A stretch of 62,852 bases of DNA from Bacteroides sp. 214 (GCF_010501015.1 NZ_QVML01000017.1:1-62852), one strand, 5' to 3'. Counted from the first letter of the stretch, positions 45,999 to 55,649 are shown. Translations and numbers: made by a program. The notes: generated by a model from the sequence alone, not told the origin.

Positions 45999-47404
45999 AC
46001 ACACGTATTTTACTAACACTCCTTGTCTTCTCCTTTGGGCTATTACCTGCTTGGGGACAAGCATCCTTACACGAACGAATAGATAAACTGCTTGCCGAGA
46101 AACTTCCCGAAGAGTCGCAAGTAGGCATTTGTATCTATAATTTGCACACCAAAGAATATTTGTATCAGTATCAAGAGAAGAAACTCTGTCGCCCAGCATC
46201 CAACATGAAAATACTCACTGTGCTTACCGCGCTTACACAGCCCGATGGTGAGGAACCTTTTCGCACCAATGTGTGGTACAAAGGAGACGTTAAAAACAAC
46301 ACACTGTACGGAGATTTGTATGTTGTGGGAGGTTACGACCCGCAGTTCAACGACTCCTCTATGAATATATTGGTAGAGGAAATTGCCGCTCTTCCTTTCT
46401 CATCTATCAAGGGGAAAATTTACGGTGATGTATCTATGAAAGATTCACTTTACTGGGGCAGTGGCTGGTCGTGGGATGATACACCTTATTATTATCAGCC
46501 CTACCTAACTCCACTCATGTTCAACAAAGGAATTGTAGAGGTAACCGCAAAACCGAATGCGACAGGCCAACCAGCTACACTCAGCCTTGTGCCACAATCG
46601 GGTTTCTACACATTAATCAACGAAACTAAATCCGGCACACCGGATGCGGATAAATTCCGCGTTTCGCGCAACTGGCTTGAAAACGGAAACGAAATCATTG
46701 TAACCGGAAACGTAGATCGTCAACGAACAGGAACAGTGAATATGTACACCACGCAGAATTTCTTTATGCACACCCTTGTAGAGCGCTTACAGCAGAAAGG
46801 AATTGAACTGGACAGCAACTATGAGTATGCCGAATTTACCTCCGATTCTACCGCTGTACTGGTAACTTGCCTGGAACAAACAGTAGATGATGTGTTGCGT
46901 GATATCATGAAGGATAGCGACAACATGGCAACCGAAGCATTGCTCTGTAAGATTGCATCGACCCGTACCGGTAAGAAAAAAACATCAACGGAGGAAGGAT
47001 TGGAAATGATAAAGGAACTGATAGAGAAAGTTGGACACGACCCTAAAAAATATGAGTTGGGAGATGCTTGTGGACTATCAGATTACAATCTTCTTTCTCC
47101 TGCTCTCTTTGTGGATTTGCTGAAGTACGCTTATGCTGATACAGACCTGTTCCGCAAATTCTATAAAACGTTACCGATTGGTGGAGCAGACGGCACTTTA
47201 AAGAGCCGCATGGGAAGAGGCACAAACGCTTATCTGAACATAGCGGCAAAGACAGGAAGTATTTCGGGTATCTCTACATTGGCGGGCTATGCGAAAACAA
47301 AGAACGGGCACGTGTTAGCCTTTTCTATTATGAATCAGAATACGCTGACAAGTGCCCGTGCAAGATCTTTTCAAGATGCTATATGCGAACTACTTTGCGA
47401 ATAA
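45995..47404 (+). CDS. dacB: D-alanyl-D-alanine carboxypeptidase/endopeptidase (PBP4, S13)
   Basis: 469 residues with a signal peptide (LLTLLVFSFGLLPAWGQ). The three penicillin-binding motifs are present: SxxK in RPASNMKIL (Ser69, Lys72), SDN in KDSDNMATEA and KTG in AAKTGSISG. It trims or cuts peptidoglycan cross-bridges in the periplasm. The ATGA overlap with lpdA means translational coupling, an odd pairing with a cytoplasmic dehydrogenase. It converges with the CoA-transferase gene, leaving five bases between the two stops. Confidence 0.92.
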   Translation: MNTRILLTLLVFSFGLLPAWGQASLHERIDKLLAEKLPEESQVGICIYNLHTKEYLYQYQEKKLCRPASNMKILTVLTALTQPDGEEPFRTNVWYKGDVKNNTLYGDLYVVGGYDPQFNDSSMNILVEEIAALPFSSIKGKIYGDVSMKDSLYWGSGWSWDDTPYYYQPYLTPLMFNKGIVEVTAKPNATGQPATLSLVPQSGFYTLINETKSGTPDADKFRVSRNWLENGNEIIVTGNVDRQRTGTVNMYTTQNFFMHTLVERLQQKGIELDSNYEYAEFTSDSTAVLVTCLEQTVDDVLRDIMKDSDNMATEALLCKIASTRTGKKKTSTEEGLEMIKELIEKVGHDPKKYELGDACGLSDYNLLSPALFVDLLKYAYADTDLFRKFYKTLPIGGADGTLKSRMGRGTNAYLNIAAKTGSISGISTLAGYAKTKNGHVLAFSIMNQNTLTSARARSFQDAICELLCE

Positions 47405-47409
47405 ACCGC

Positions 47410-48906
47410 TTACTTCACGTAGTCTGCCCAGTTGATATTCTTCATATCACCGGTTTCGAGCAACGTAGCATGCATGGCCAACGCGCCTCTCATGCTGTGA
47501 CTGGTTTGTCCTTTAGTCGCAATTTTCAAATAATCCCATAAAATATTCTTATAGTCGGGGTGCGCACAGTTTTCGATAATTGTGCGCGCTCTTTCTGCCG
47601 GGCTCTTTCCACGCAAGTCGGCAATACCTTGTTCGGTAATCAGGATGTTTACAGAGTGCTCGCTATGGTCGGCATGTGATACCATCGGAACAATAGAGCT
47701 GATAGCACCATTCTTCGCAGTAGATGGACACGAGTAGATAGAGATATAGGCATTGCGGGTAAAATCGCCCGAGCCACCAAGACCATTCATCATTTTCGTA
47801 CCTGCTATATGAGTAGAGTTGATGTTTCCATAAATATCCGCTTCGATGGCAGTATTCATAGAGATAACACCCAAACGACGAACTACTTCCGGATTGTTAG
47901 AAATTTCCGACGGACGAAGCACCAACTTATCGCGATAGAAATCCATATTGGCATAGATTTCATCCAGACACTCGTTAGTTACCGACAATGAACAGGTACT
48001 ACCAAATTTAATACGTCCTTCTTTCATCAAATCGATCACCGAATCTTGAATTACTTCAGTGTACATCTCAAAATTAGGAATGGTTTTGTCGCGACCAAGC
48101 GCACCCAGTACCGCATTGGCGATATTACCCACACCCGACTGCAATGGCAAGAAAGTAGAAGGAATGATACCTCTCTTCATATCCGACGCCAGGAAGTTAG
48201 CTACGTTTACGCCAATTTGTTCTGTAATAGGATCGGGAGCCGTAAAACCGCGTGCTTCATCGGGCATATTTACCTCTACAACACCAACAATCTTCTTCGG
48301 ATCGACTTGCACATAAGTAGTACCAACACGATCGCTTGCTTTATAAATAGGTATCTCGCGACGGTAAGGAGGATCAAGAGGTTGGTACACGTCGTGCATA
48401 CCAATCATATTCTTACTATGCGCGCTATTGAGTTCAACGATAATCTTATCAGCTTTGGCACAAATTGTCGGTGTAATACCACCTGCTGCCGTAAGATAAA
48501 TTTTACCATCGGCTGTTACATCACAAGCCTCAACAATAGCCACATCTACGTTACCAAAGAACCCGAAACGAATTTCTTGTGCCATTTGAGACAAGTGGAT
48601 ATCATTATAAGCAATCTCTCCATTGTTTACCGCTTTGCGGAAGTCGCTGTTGGTAGTATAAGGAGCGCGATATTTCAACGCCTTGGCACGGGTAAGTACA
48701 CCGTCGCACGAGTCGCCGGTAGAAGCACCGCTTAGTATACTGATTTGATAAGGATTCCCTTTAGCGTGCTCTTCTTCGGCTATTTTCGCTATCTCTGCTG
48801 TAGTGGCTTTAGGAGAACCTGCAGGTGTAAAACCGCTGATACCCACAATATAGCCATTCTTTACGATACTTGCTGCTTCGGCAGCAGTTAAAAACTTAAA
48901 TGACAT
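47410..48906 (-). CDS. Acetyl-CoA hydrolase/transferase family (succinyl-CoA:acetate type)
   Basis: 498 residues, class I CoA-transferase of the Cat1/AarC type. GISGFTPAGSPKATTAEIA is near the start; MYTEVIQDSVIDLM carries the likely catalytic glutamate; NSTHIAGTKMMNGLGGSGDF and ITEQGIADLRGKSPAERA are conserved CoA-site blocks. It probably moves CoA between succinate or propionate and acetate in fermentation. Single minus-strand gene. Confidence 0.9.
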   Translation of the reverse strand: MSFKFLTAAEAASIVKNGYIVGISGFTPAGSPKATTAEIAKIAEEEHAKGNPYQISILSGASTGDSCDGVLTRAKALKYRAPYTTNSDFRKAVNNGEIAYNDIHLSQMAQEIRFGFFGNVDVAIVEACDVTADGKIYLTAAGGITPTICAKADKIIVELNSAHSKNMIGMHDVYQPLDPPYRREIPIYKASDRVGTTYVQVDPKKIVGVVEVNMPDEARGFTAPDPITEQIGVNVANFLASDMKRGIIPSTFLPLQSGVGNIANAVLGALGRDKTIPNFEMYTEVIQDSVIDLMKEGRIKFGSTCSLSVTNECLDEIYANMDFYRDKLVLRPSEISNNPEVVRRLGVISMNTAIEADIYGNINSTHIAGTKMMNGLGGSGDFTRNAYISIYSCPSTAKNGAISSIVPMVSHADHSEHSVNILITEQGIADLRGKSPAERARTIIENCAHPDYKNILWDYLKIATKGQTSHSMRGALAMHATLLETGDMKNINWADYVK

Positions 48907-48938
48907 AATTTTGTTGTTTTTTTCTTATGTAAGATTGA

Positions 48939-49298
48939 TTAATACTTTCTTTTTAGAATTTCGGACCAGATAATGCCACGACGCACTTCATCAATGGAAG
49001 TTATGTCAAATTCTTCGCGCGGATGGGGTTCTTGTTCGCGTGGAGTGGGAACTGAATGTTTTTTTGTTTTTTGTTGTCGCACAGAGTGGGAAGAAACGAG
49101 AGTTTCGATAGGCAAAGTTTGTTCAGGAACTTTTACTTCCGGTTCTGCTTCGAATGTCTCATATTCCATCTCTATATCATCGGGACTTGCTGCTTTTTGT
49201 TGCGCTTCAAGCTCATCAGCCTTTTTATTAAGAGTTCTTACAACCATAATAATAATGAAGCCGATAAATAAAACTGTAGATAAAATACTTTCTCCCAT
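48939..49298 (-). CDS. Small single-pass membrane protein of unknown function
   Basis: 119 residues. One N-terminal membrane helix (about 4-21, ILSTVLFIGFIIIMVVR) then a charged, probably disordered stretch rich in Glu, Pro and Lys (EYETFEAEPEVKVPE), and a conserved-looking end (DEVRRGIIWSEILKRKY) that may bind a partner. No enzyme motif. It lies 32 bp upstream of the CoA-transferase start on the same strand, so the two may be one unit. Confidence 0.65.
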   Translation of the reverse strand: MGESILSTVLFIGFIIIMVVRTLNKKADELEAQQKAASPDDIEMEYETFEAEPEVKVPEQTLPIETLVSSHSVRQQKTKKHSVPTPREQEPHPREEFDITSIDEVRRGIIWSEILKRKY

Positions 49299-49320
49299 AA
49301 TTTATTTCAAAAAAGTATGC

Positions 49321-49328
49321 CAAAGATA
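49321..49328 (-). promoter_or_regulatory. Putative -7 element of the 48939-49298 gene
   Basis: The minus strand reads TATCTTTG, 22 bases before the ATG. Confidence 0.5.
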
Positions 49329-49369
49329 GGGATTAAATCTAATAGCAGCCAAGTATTTAAATGAAAAAA

Positions 49370-49455
49370 GGGCAGCTTCACAGCTCCCCTTAATTTTTTT
49401 AACCTAAACCTTAACTATGAAAAAATCTAATGTTTCTTTCATTGGACAAAATTGA
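49370..49455 (+). other. Hairpin with T-run and possible 12-residue leader peptide upstream of miaB
   Basis: GGGCAGCT-TCAC-AGCTCCCC (49370-49389) is followed by TTAATTTTTTT, a terminator-like unit with no gene before it on this strand. Shortly after, ATG at 49417 opens a 12-codon frame (MKKSNVSFIGQN) preceded by AACCTAAACCTTAACT. This could be the end of a small RNA plus a leader, or chance. The rest of the 49299-49640 gap shows only the miaB promoter. Confidence 0.3.
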
Positions 49456-49593
49456 ACATTTTAATCAACTAAGCAAAATTCTCGAATGCAAAAGTTCAAC
49501 TAATTAACATTTATTATCACAAGGCTGCGTTCTAAAAGGCTTATTGCAGCTATTTTAAGATTAAATATACCTATTCATTACCATCGAAAGACC

Positions 49594-49601
49594 TATCTTT
49601 G
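49594..49601 (+). promoter_or_regulatory. Putative -7 element of miaB
   Basis: TATCTTTG, 39 bases before the ATG at 49641. Confidence 0.5.
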
Positions 49602-49640
49602 CAAGCATATTATTAGTAAAACATCAAAGACTTTAGAAAA

Positions 49641-51008
49641 ATGAAAGAATCAACGGGAGCAGACTTTAAATCTGCAACTGTAGCAAACGACAGTAAAAAA
49701 TTGTTTATTGAGACGTATGGTTGCCAAATGAATGTGGCTGATAGCGAAGTTATCGCATCGGTCATGCAAATGGCAGGGTATATAACTATTGAGTCGCTCG
49801 ACGATGCCGATGCGGTGTTCCTCAACACTTGCTCTATTCGCGACAATGCCGAACAAAAAATCCTCAACAGACTGGAGTATTTCCACTCGCTTAAGAAAAA
49901 GAAAAAAGGCTTCATTGTAGGGGTACTGGGTTGTATGGCAGAGCGTGTAAAAGACGACCTGATAGAGAATCATCATGTGGATTTGGTAGTAGGACCCGAC
50001 GCATACCTCTCGCTACCCGACCTGATTGCTGCTGTAGAAGCAGGCGAAAAGGCAATTAATGTAGAGCTATCTACAACAGAAACCTACCGCGATGTAATTC
50101 CTTCGCGCGTTTGTGGAAATCACATATCGGGTTTTGTATCTATTATGAGGGGGTGCAATAATTTCTGCACCTATTGTATTGTACCCTACACACGCGGACG
50201 AGAGCGAAGTCGCGATGTAGAAAGCATTCTCAACGAAGTGCGCGACCTTGCCGCTAAAGGTTATAAAGAAGTAACGCTACTGGGACAGAATGTAAACTCG
50301 TATCGTTTTGAGAAAGGAGAAGAAACAATCACTTTCCCTATGTTGCTACGCTTGGTAGCCGAAACCGCTCCAACCATGCGTGTACGCTTTACCACCTCAC
50401 ACCCCAAAGATATGAGTGACGAAACACTGGAGGTTATTGCACAGGTTCCTAATGTGTGCAAACATATTCACTTGCCGGTGCAGAGCGGAAGCTCGCGCAT
50501 TCTTAAACTAATGAATCGCAAATACGACCGCGAATGGTACCTGGAACGAGTAGCCGCTATTCGCCGCATCATTCCCGACTGCGGACTAAGTACCGACATT
50601 TTCTCGGGGTTCCATTCCGAAACCGAAGAAGACCACCAAGCCTCACTCTCGCTGATGGAGGCGTGTGGTTACGACTCTGCCTTTATGTTTAAGTACTCCG
50701 AGCGACCGGGCACGTATGCTTCTAAGCATCTCGCCGACGATGTTCCCGAAGAGGTAAAGATAGCTCGCCTCAACGAAATCATCGCATTCCAAACCAAGCT
50801 ATCGGCGGCAAGCAATGCCCGCAACATTGGCAAAACATACGAAGTTCTTGTCGAAGGGATTTCAAAACGTTCGCGCGAACAACTTTTCGGTCGCACCGAG
50901 CAAAACAAAGTAGTCGTATTTGACCGCGGTGGGTACAAAATAGGCGATTACGTAACCGTAACCATAACGGATGCCACACCGGCAACACTGAAGGGTCGGA
51001 CAGTGTAA
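49641..51008 (+). CDS. miaB: tRNA-2-methylthio-N6-dimethylallyladenosine synthase
   Basis: 455 residues. The N-terminal UPF0004 domain has its three cluster cysteines in ETYGCQMNVADSEV, FLNTCSIRDNAEQ and VLGCMAERV. The radical SAM domain carries CNNFCTYCIVPYTRGRERSR. The TRAM domain ends the protein. It adds the methylthio group to i6A37 of tRNAs reading UNN codons. The RGRERSR motif separates MiaB from the RimO and MtaB relatives. Confidence 0.95.
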   Translation: MKESTGADFKSATVANDSKKLFIETYGCQMNVADSEVIASVMQMAGYITIESLDDADAVFLNTCSIRDNAEQKILNRLEYFHSLKKKKKGFIVGVLGCMAERVKDDLIENHHVDLVVGPDAYLSLPDLIAAVEAGEKAINVELSTTETYRDVIPSRVCGNHISGFVSIMRGCNNFCTYCIVPYTRGRERSRDVESILNEVRDLAAKGYKEVTLLGQNVNSYRFEKGEETITFPMLLRLVAETAPTMRVRFTTSHPKDMSDETLEVIAQVPNVCKHIHLPVQSGSSRILKLMNRKYDREWYLERVAAIRRIIPDCGLSTDIFSGFHSETEEDHQASLSLMEACGYDSAFMFKYSERPGTYASKHLADDVPEEVKIARLNEIIAFQTKLSAASNARNIGKTYEVLVEGISKRSREQLFGRTEQNKVVVFDRGGYKIGDYVTVTITDATPATLKGRTV

Positions 51009-51033
51009 ACAAGCCTGAATATTTATTACAGTC

Positions 51034-51071
51034 AACCACAGGTTAACGAATAAATCTGTTAACCTGTGGTT
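51034..51071 (+). terminator. 14-bp hairpin after miaB
   Basis: AACCACAGGTTAAC (51034-51047) and GTTAACCTGTGGTT (51058-51071) are perfectly complementary, with a ten-base loop. There is no long T-run, so termination may be partial, or the site may bind protein. Confidence 0.6.
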
Positions 51072-51186
51072 AATACCTATTCTTTCGAAACAACTTCACT
51101 TTTCTCTCCATTTCACCGATTTCATCGCCAAAAAGAACAGCAATTCCTACAAAAATCCGTCTTTTTAACACTAAGTCCTAATCTTT

Positions 51187-51222
51187 CGGAACGTGTGTCA
51201 CAAGCTCGGAATGTGTGTCACA
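51187..51222 (+). promoter_or_regulatory. Tandem 16-bp direct repeats upstream of the fimbrillin-like operon
   Basis: CGGAACGTGTGTCACA at 51187 and CGGAATGTGTGTCACA at 51207 differ at one base and are spaced 20 bp. They lie about 70-105 bp before the first gene of the locus, the position of an activator site. Direct repeats two helical turns apart fit an AraC-type activator such as the one encoded at 59002. Confidence 0.55.
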
Positions 51223-51292
51223 TTTAGTATCTTTCTTTTGTTTTTCTTTGTCAAAGAATCAATTTTAGTTCCATATAACAAAGAAAACAAAA

Positions 51293-53530
51293 ATGAAGGC
51301 AAACAAAATCCTATCGTACGCAGCAGCAGTTATTTTGCTCGCTAATCTGGGTGCATGCTCCCGGGAAGAAATCGAAGTGAACCAACCGCCACACGCGGAA
51401 ACAGGAAAAACAGTCACCGTAAAGGCAAGACTGAACCAAACCAACGACACTCGTCTGTCGCACCAGTACATCGACAAAGTAATTAAAGCAGCATGGACCA
51501 AAGACCACGCCACCCAACGCGACGACGCACTGATGGTCTTTGGAATGTTCGACGAGGGTGCTACTATCTCTACCGGGCAGATATTCGACATAACGGATAT
51601 ACAAGCAGGTGTAGCCACCTTCACCGGGAACATGCCTGCAGGAGAAATGTATATGTTCGTATATCCCGCCCACCGCATACTGACAGACCCTCAACAAGGC
51701 ATGTTCAACTTGCTGGGACAGACGCAGACAGGAAACGACAACCTCGATCACATAGCCGAATATACCTATATGTTAGCCAGGGCTACTGATCTTACCCAGG
51801 AACTCCAATTTGAACATGCTACCGCCGTACTGCGCATCAACGTGAAGCACCCCACCGAAGCACTGGGATACAAACCCGTATCCATTACCCTGAACAACGC
51901 CGACGGGGAAAATTTTGCAATCGGGATGGGCTCTGCAAACGATGACTACGACGAGGTCTTCGTCAAAGGCGTCACCATCGCCCTGAAAGACATGGAAGCA
52001 GTGACCGCCGGCGCCACATCCACCATCTACGCCGTGATATTCCCCAACAGCATTGACGAAAGCCTGAACGTGAACGTGCAATACGCCCACGAAACCAACC
52101 CCCGCATAACCGCAACAGGAACAATCGCCGTAGCCACCGGTGGGCAGGCTATCGAAGAAGGCTACGTATATAATATACCCCAGGCAACACTGACAGCGAT
52201 AGCCGCCAACAACATCTTCTCCGACGCCACCGTGAGCGACGGAGTAGCCCCCAACTTCTCGGGAGGCGACGGACTTACGGAAGACACCCCCTTCCTCATC
52301 TCCAATGCGGCCGACCTGAAAAAGCTGGTGGAAGTATTCAGCGCATACAACGCCGATTACAATTACTACCTGCTCACCACAGACATACACGTAACCGCCA
52401 CCCACTGGGAACCGATAAGCAGAAAAGGATTTTTCCACGGCACATTCGATGGCGGAGGACACACCATCAGCGGAGTGCTGAACGATGCCGGAAACCCGGA
52501 CTACCCCTACTTCGGATTCTTCGGCTTCTTATATAATGAATGTACGATTAAAAACCTGCATGTGGCAGCAAATATAGTTTCGGAAGGCGGAGCTATAGGC
52601 GGAATAATAGGCGGAATATCTATCGGCAGCACAGCCTTGATATCCATAGAAAACTGCACCATGACAGGCTCCATCGCAGTTGAAGGCAAGGGAGGATCAA
52701 TAGGAGGAATCATCGGAAATGCATACGGATCGGATGGAAAGATAGCCACCATAGCCCACTGCACCATGACAGGAAATATAACAGCTACAACAACAGGAGA
52801 GAATTCCCAAGTTAAAACAGGTGGCATAGCAGGCAATACTTCGGGAGCTGCAACCACCCATTGCACCGCTTCGGGCGAAATCACCGTTTCGAGCGAATCG
52901 CAGACATACGTGGGAGGTATAACAGGCAACGCGTTCAACAGCACCGTATCCCACTGCCGCAACTACAGCAACATAACCGTAACCAAAGCAGACGGCATAG
53001 CATATATTGGCGGGATAACAGGAGACGGAACTCCTACCTACTGTTTCAACGCCGGAAACATCACCGCAGCCAACCTGAATAACACAAGCGGTCATAGCAA
53101 CGTGATAGGAGGCATAACAGGAACCAGCCCCAATGTAGTAACCGACTGCATTAACGAAGGAAACCTGAAAGTATCCGCATCGACCAATGAAACCCATATA
53201 GGAGGAGTGGCAGGAGTATTAGACGGTTATACAAAAACCGGCATGGCCAACTGCCGCAACCGCGGCGCAGTGGAAGCAAAAAATATGAAAACGGTAATGA
53301 TTGGCGGATTGGTAGGAACTCACTATCATGAAAAAATACACAACAGCCACAACGAAAGCACCCGGCTCGTAGAAACCAATAATACCTCTGTGCAGAAAGG
53401 AACATTAATAGGATACCGGTTTGTAGGAGCAGGAGCATATATCTACGACTGCTGCACCAGCGTAGAAGTAACAGGATGGGGCCTCGTTGACGACGATTTC
53501 TTCTTACCCACTTGCACCGACTCCCACTAA
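51293..53530 (+). CDS. Fimbrillin-like lipoprotein with GLUG repeats (first of three)
   Basis: 745 residues. A lipoprotein signal ends LLANLGAC, followed by SREE, an acidic export tag typical of surface lipoproteins in Bacteroides. The N-terminal 300 residues resemble the Mfa-like/fimbrillin family (NDTRLSH, AGVATFTGNMPAGEMYMFVY, ELQFEHATAVLRI). From about residue 325 a linker (GGDGLTEDTPFLISNAADLK) leads to a beta-solenoid made of GLUG-type repeats (GGIIGGISIGSTALISIENC; GGIAGNTSGA; GGITGNAFNS). The end carries YDCCTSVEV and terminates in DSH. Predicted role: surface adhesin or fimbrial tip/anchor protein. The sequence is visibly C-rich on the sense strand compared with the core genes upstream. 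Confidence 0.75.
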   Translation: MKANKILSYAAAVILLANLGACSREEIEVNQPPHAETGKTVTVKARLNQTNDTRLSHQYIDKVIKAAWTKDHATQRDDALMVFGMFDEGATISTGQIFDITDIQAGVATFTGNMPAGEMYMFVYPAHRILTDPQQGMFNLLGQTQTGNDNLDHIAEYTYMLARATDLTQELQFEHATAVLRINVKHPTEALGYKPVSITLNNADGENFAIGMGSANDDYDEVFVKGVTIALKDMEAVTAGATSTIYAVIFPNSIDESLNVNVQYAHETNPRITATGTIAVATGGQAIEEGYVYNIPQATLTAIAANNIFSDATVSDGVAPNFSGGDGLTEDTPFLISNAADLKKLVEVFSAYNADYNYYLLTTDIHVTATHWEPISRKGFFHGTFDGGGHTISGVLNDAGNPDYPYFGFFGFLYNECTIKNLHVAANIVSEGGAIGGIIGGISIGSTALISIENCTMTGSIAVEGKGGSIGGIIGNAYGSDGKIATIAHCTMTGNITATTTGENSQVKTGGIAGNTSGAATTHCTASGEITVSSESQTYVGGITGNAFNSTVSHCRNYSNITVTKADGIAYIGGITGDGTPTYCFNAGNITAANLNNTSGHSNVIGGITGTSPNVVTDCINEGNLKVSASTNETHIGGVAGVLDGYTKTGMANCRNRGAVEAKNMKTVMIGGLVGTHYHEKIHNSHNESTRLVETNNTSVQKGTLIGYRFVGAGAYIYDCCTSVEVTGWGLVDDDFFLPTCTDSH

Positions 53531-53568
53531 CCCCATCATCAATAACAACCAATAAAAAACAAAAAGAG

Positions 53569-53766
53569 ATGAAAAAGCAAATATACACCCCACCACGCAC
53601 GGAAACAATACGCGTAGAGAACGAAGGAATTATGGCAGCCAGCAACGTAGGCGGCAGCGGAATACCCGATATAGGCGAAGGAAGCTGGAATACTTCGACA
53701 GGAGGAAATCAGCAGGATACAGCGAGCGAACTCGAAGAGTTAATTAACAACATATTAACGTACTAA
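53569..53766 (+). CDS. Small conserved-head protein 1
   Basis: 65 residues from the ATG at 53569. Head: MKKQIYTPPRTETIRVENEG then IMAAS. Middle: Gly/Ser/Asn-rich, low complexity. Tail: ELEELINNILTY. Two other proteins in this locus share the head (Y-x-x-P-x-x-E, V-x-x-E-G-(I/V)-M-A-x-S) and the amphipathic tail. No signal peptide or membrane helix. Head-similar short proteins occur widely in Bacteroidales, often near lipoprotein genes, without known function. It lies 38 bp after the first fimbrillin-like gene, and its TAA overlaps the next ATG. It could be a precursor peptide, a chaperone-like partner or a pilus component; nothing in the sequence decides. Confidence 0.65.
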   Translation: MKKQIYTPPRTETIRVENEGIMAASNVGGSGIPDIGEGSWNTSTGGNQQDTASELEELINNILTY

Positions 53767-53978
53767 TGAAAAAGAATATGAAAACAAAAAACTATCAAGC
53801 ACCACGCATCGAAATCATCAGCGTGCAAAGCGAAGGAATTATGGCAGCCAGCGCAGGCGCAGGAGTGAACGACTTCGATAACGGAGGAGCCATGTTCAGC
53901 AGCGGAAGTAACCAAAGTGAAAACAGCACGATGAGCGAAATCGAAATCCTCATCGAAGAAATACTTACCACCAGATGA
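53766..53978 (+). CDS. Small conserved-head protein 2
   Basis: 70 residues. Its ATG overlaps the previous stop (TAATG), and its TGA overlaps the following ATG (ATGA), so all three genes are translationally coupled. Head: NYQAPRIEIISVQSEG then IMAAS; middle Gly/Ser/Asn-rich; tail SEIEILIEEILTTR. An ATG four codons in would give a head aligned more closely with the other two copies. Function unknown. Confidence 0.65.
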   Translation: MKKNMKTKNYQAPRIEIISVQSEGIMAASAGAGVNDFDNGGAMFSSGSNQSENSTMSEIEILIEEILTTR

Positions 53979-55636
53979 AAACCAAAGCAACAACCATCAT
54001 CGCCGTGACAATAGCCATAGCCATGAACTTCGCAGCATGCAGCAACGAAGAACAACAGCAAGAACCACAAAAAAAAGGAGAGCAAATAACCATCACAGCA
54101 ACACTGCCCGCAGCAGATACCCGACTGGCAATGGAAGACCAACTGAACGGAACCGTAGACGGCACAGTAAAGGTAACATGGGAAGAGGGAGACCAATTCG
54201 AGATCGCAAATACAGGATACACCGACACGCAAACCTTCACCCTCGTCTCCGGAGCAGGCACCAACACCGCCACCTTTACAGGGACGAAACCCGAGTCTGA
54301 TGGAGTTTATTTCATACAATATCCCAGTTTCGAAGTAGATTACACTACTCAGACACAAACCGGGAACGCATCGACGGCACACCTCGGCAACTACAATTGC
54401 ATGTTCACGGGCTTATATAGCGAAGACCTCTCCGATATAGAATTCGAGCCTTTGGCATCCCTGATGAAATTCGACATCACCCTGCCCGCCCCTTTCCCAT
54501 CCACAGGCTTTGAATCTCTGCAATCGCTTACATTGAGCACTACGCAGGTGGGGGCTTTCGTCCTCGCGAATACCCCATCGAGACGTACGCCCGACGAAGC
54601 CCTGACCCTGACATTGAACGGCATAAGCCTCCTCTCCAACGGCAACAGGAAAGTAACCGCCTACATGATGCTCGAACTGATGCCGTCGGATAGAACCATC
54701 GAAGCCGGCCAATCGATAACCATCGAGCTAAGAACCAGTATAGGAGTCTACACCTTTACCAAAGAACTGGGAAGCAGCCAGGTGTACGAAGCCGGGAAAG
54801 CCTACACGGCCGTTATCGGTGCCAATGATTGGACAGCGCCCACTCTAAGCTATTACGACGAAACGGTAGCCGCCCAAAATTCACTTTCTCTCACAGAAAA
54901 TTACGCCGGCGGCAACGGCACAAAGGACGACCCCTACCAGATAGCCTCCGCCAGCCAACTGCGCAGGCTCGCGTTGCAAGTCGGTTTTAACAATCAGAAT
55001 CAGGCCGGAAAATACTTCAAACTAACCACCAACATCTATGTATGGTCCGTCGCAGAATGGAAACCAATAGGCTCCGAAGGCGGTGTATTCAGCGGAAACT
55101 TCGACGGAGGCGGGCATACTATATCCGGAAATTTGACAGGAATTCTCAGAGACAACTTCGGCGTATTCGGTTTACTGGATACCGACACCGACGACATGAC
55201 CATCGAAAACCTCTACGTATCGTTCGCCACACCCGATAACAACTATCGTAACATCGGAGGCATAATAGGGCAGGTTAAACAAACCGGCACCGGCATCCTT
55301 ACCATCTCCAACTGCCACAACAGTGGAAAAATAGACGGAGCGGGCGAAATAGGCGGCATTGTAGGTCTCATGTATGGACAGCACATCATAACAGGCTGCT
55401 CCAACAGGGGAGTGCTGGGTCACTATCAATGCAGCGGTGTGGGTGGCATTGTAGGAAACGACATGACAAGCGACCACAATCCTGCCAACTTTACCAATAA
55501 CCGCAATACGGCGACAGAGATGCTTGGCAAAAGCAATGTAGGCGGGCTCTACGGAACTCGCACCAGTGCAACTCCGCTGGATGCCAGCAACACCAGTGTG
55601 TTTACGCCTAAGGTGGGGAATCGGCCGGGGTTGTGA
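53975..55636 (+). CDS. Fimbrillin-like lipoprotein with GLUG repeats (second of three)
   Basis: 553 residues. Lipobox NFAAC followed by SNEE (surface-export type). Mfa-like domain to about residue 290 (ADTRLAMEDQ, TATFTGTKPESDGVYFIQY, SLMKFDITL), then NYAGGNGTKDDPYQIASASQ and a shorter GLUG solenoid (GGIIGQVKQTGTGILTISNC; GGIVGLMYG; GGIVGNDMTS). It ends ASNTSVFTPKVGNRPGL, without the CCTSV pair and extra tail of the other two copies, and a 40-bp tandem repeat begins right after the stop, so the 3' end may have been lost. Coupled to small protein 2. Confidence 0.75.
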   Translation: MKTKATTIIAVTIAIAMNFAACSNEEQQQEPQKKGEQITITATLPAADTRLAMEDQLNGTVDGTVKVTWEEGDQFEIANTGYTDTQTFTLVSGAGTNTATFTGTKPESDGVYFIQYPSFEVDYTTQTQTGNASTAHLGNYNCMFTGLYSEDLSDIEFEPLASLMKFDITLPAPFPSTGFESLQSLTLSTTQVGAFVLANTPSRRTPDEALTLTLNGISLLSNGNRKVTAYMMLELMPSDRTIEAGQSITIELRTSIGVYTFTKELGSSQVYEAGKAYTAVIGANDWTAPTLSYYDETVAAQNSLSLTENYAGGNGTKDDPYQIASASQLRRLALQVGFNNQNQAGKYFKLTTNIYVWSVAEWKPIGSEGGVFSGNFDGGGHTISGNLTGILRDNFGVFGLLDTDTDDMTIENLYVSFATPDNNYRNIGGIIGQVKQTGTGILTISNCHNSGKIDGAGEIGGIVGLMYGQHIITGCSNRGVLGHYQCSGVGGIVGNDMTSDHNPANFTNNRNTATEMLGKSNVGGLYGTRTSATPLDASNTSVFTPKVGNRPGL

Positions 55637-55649
55637 TGAAAGAAATCCT

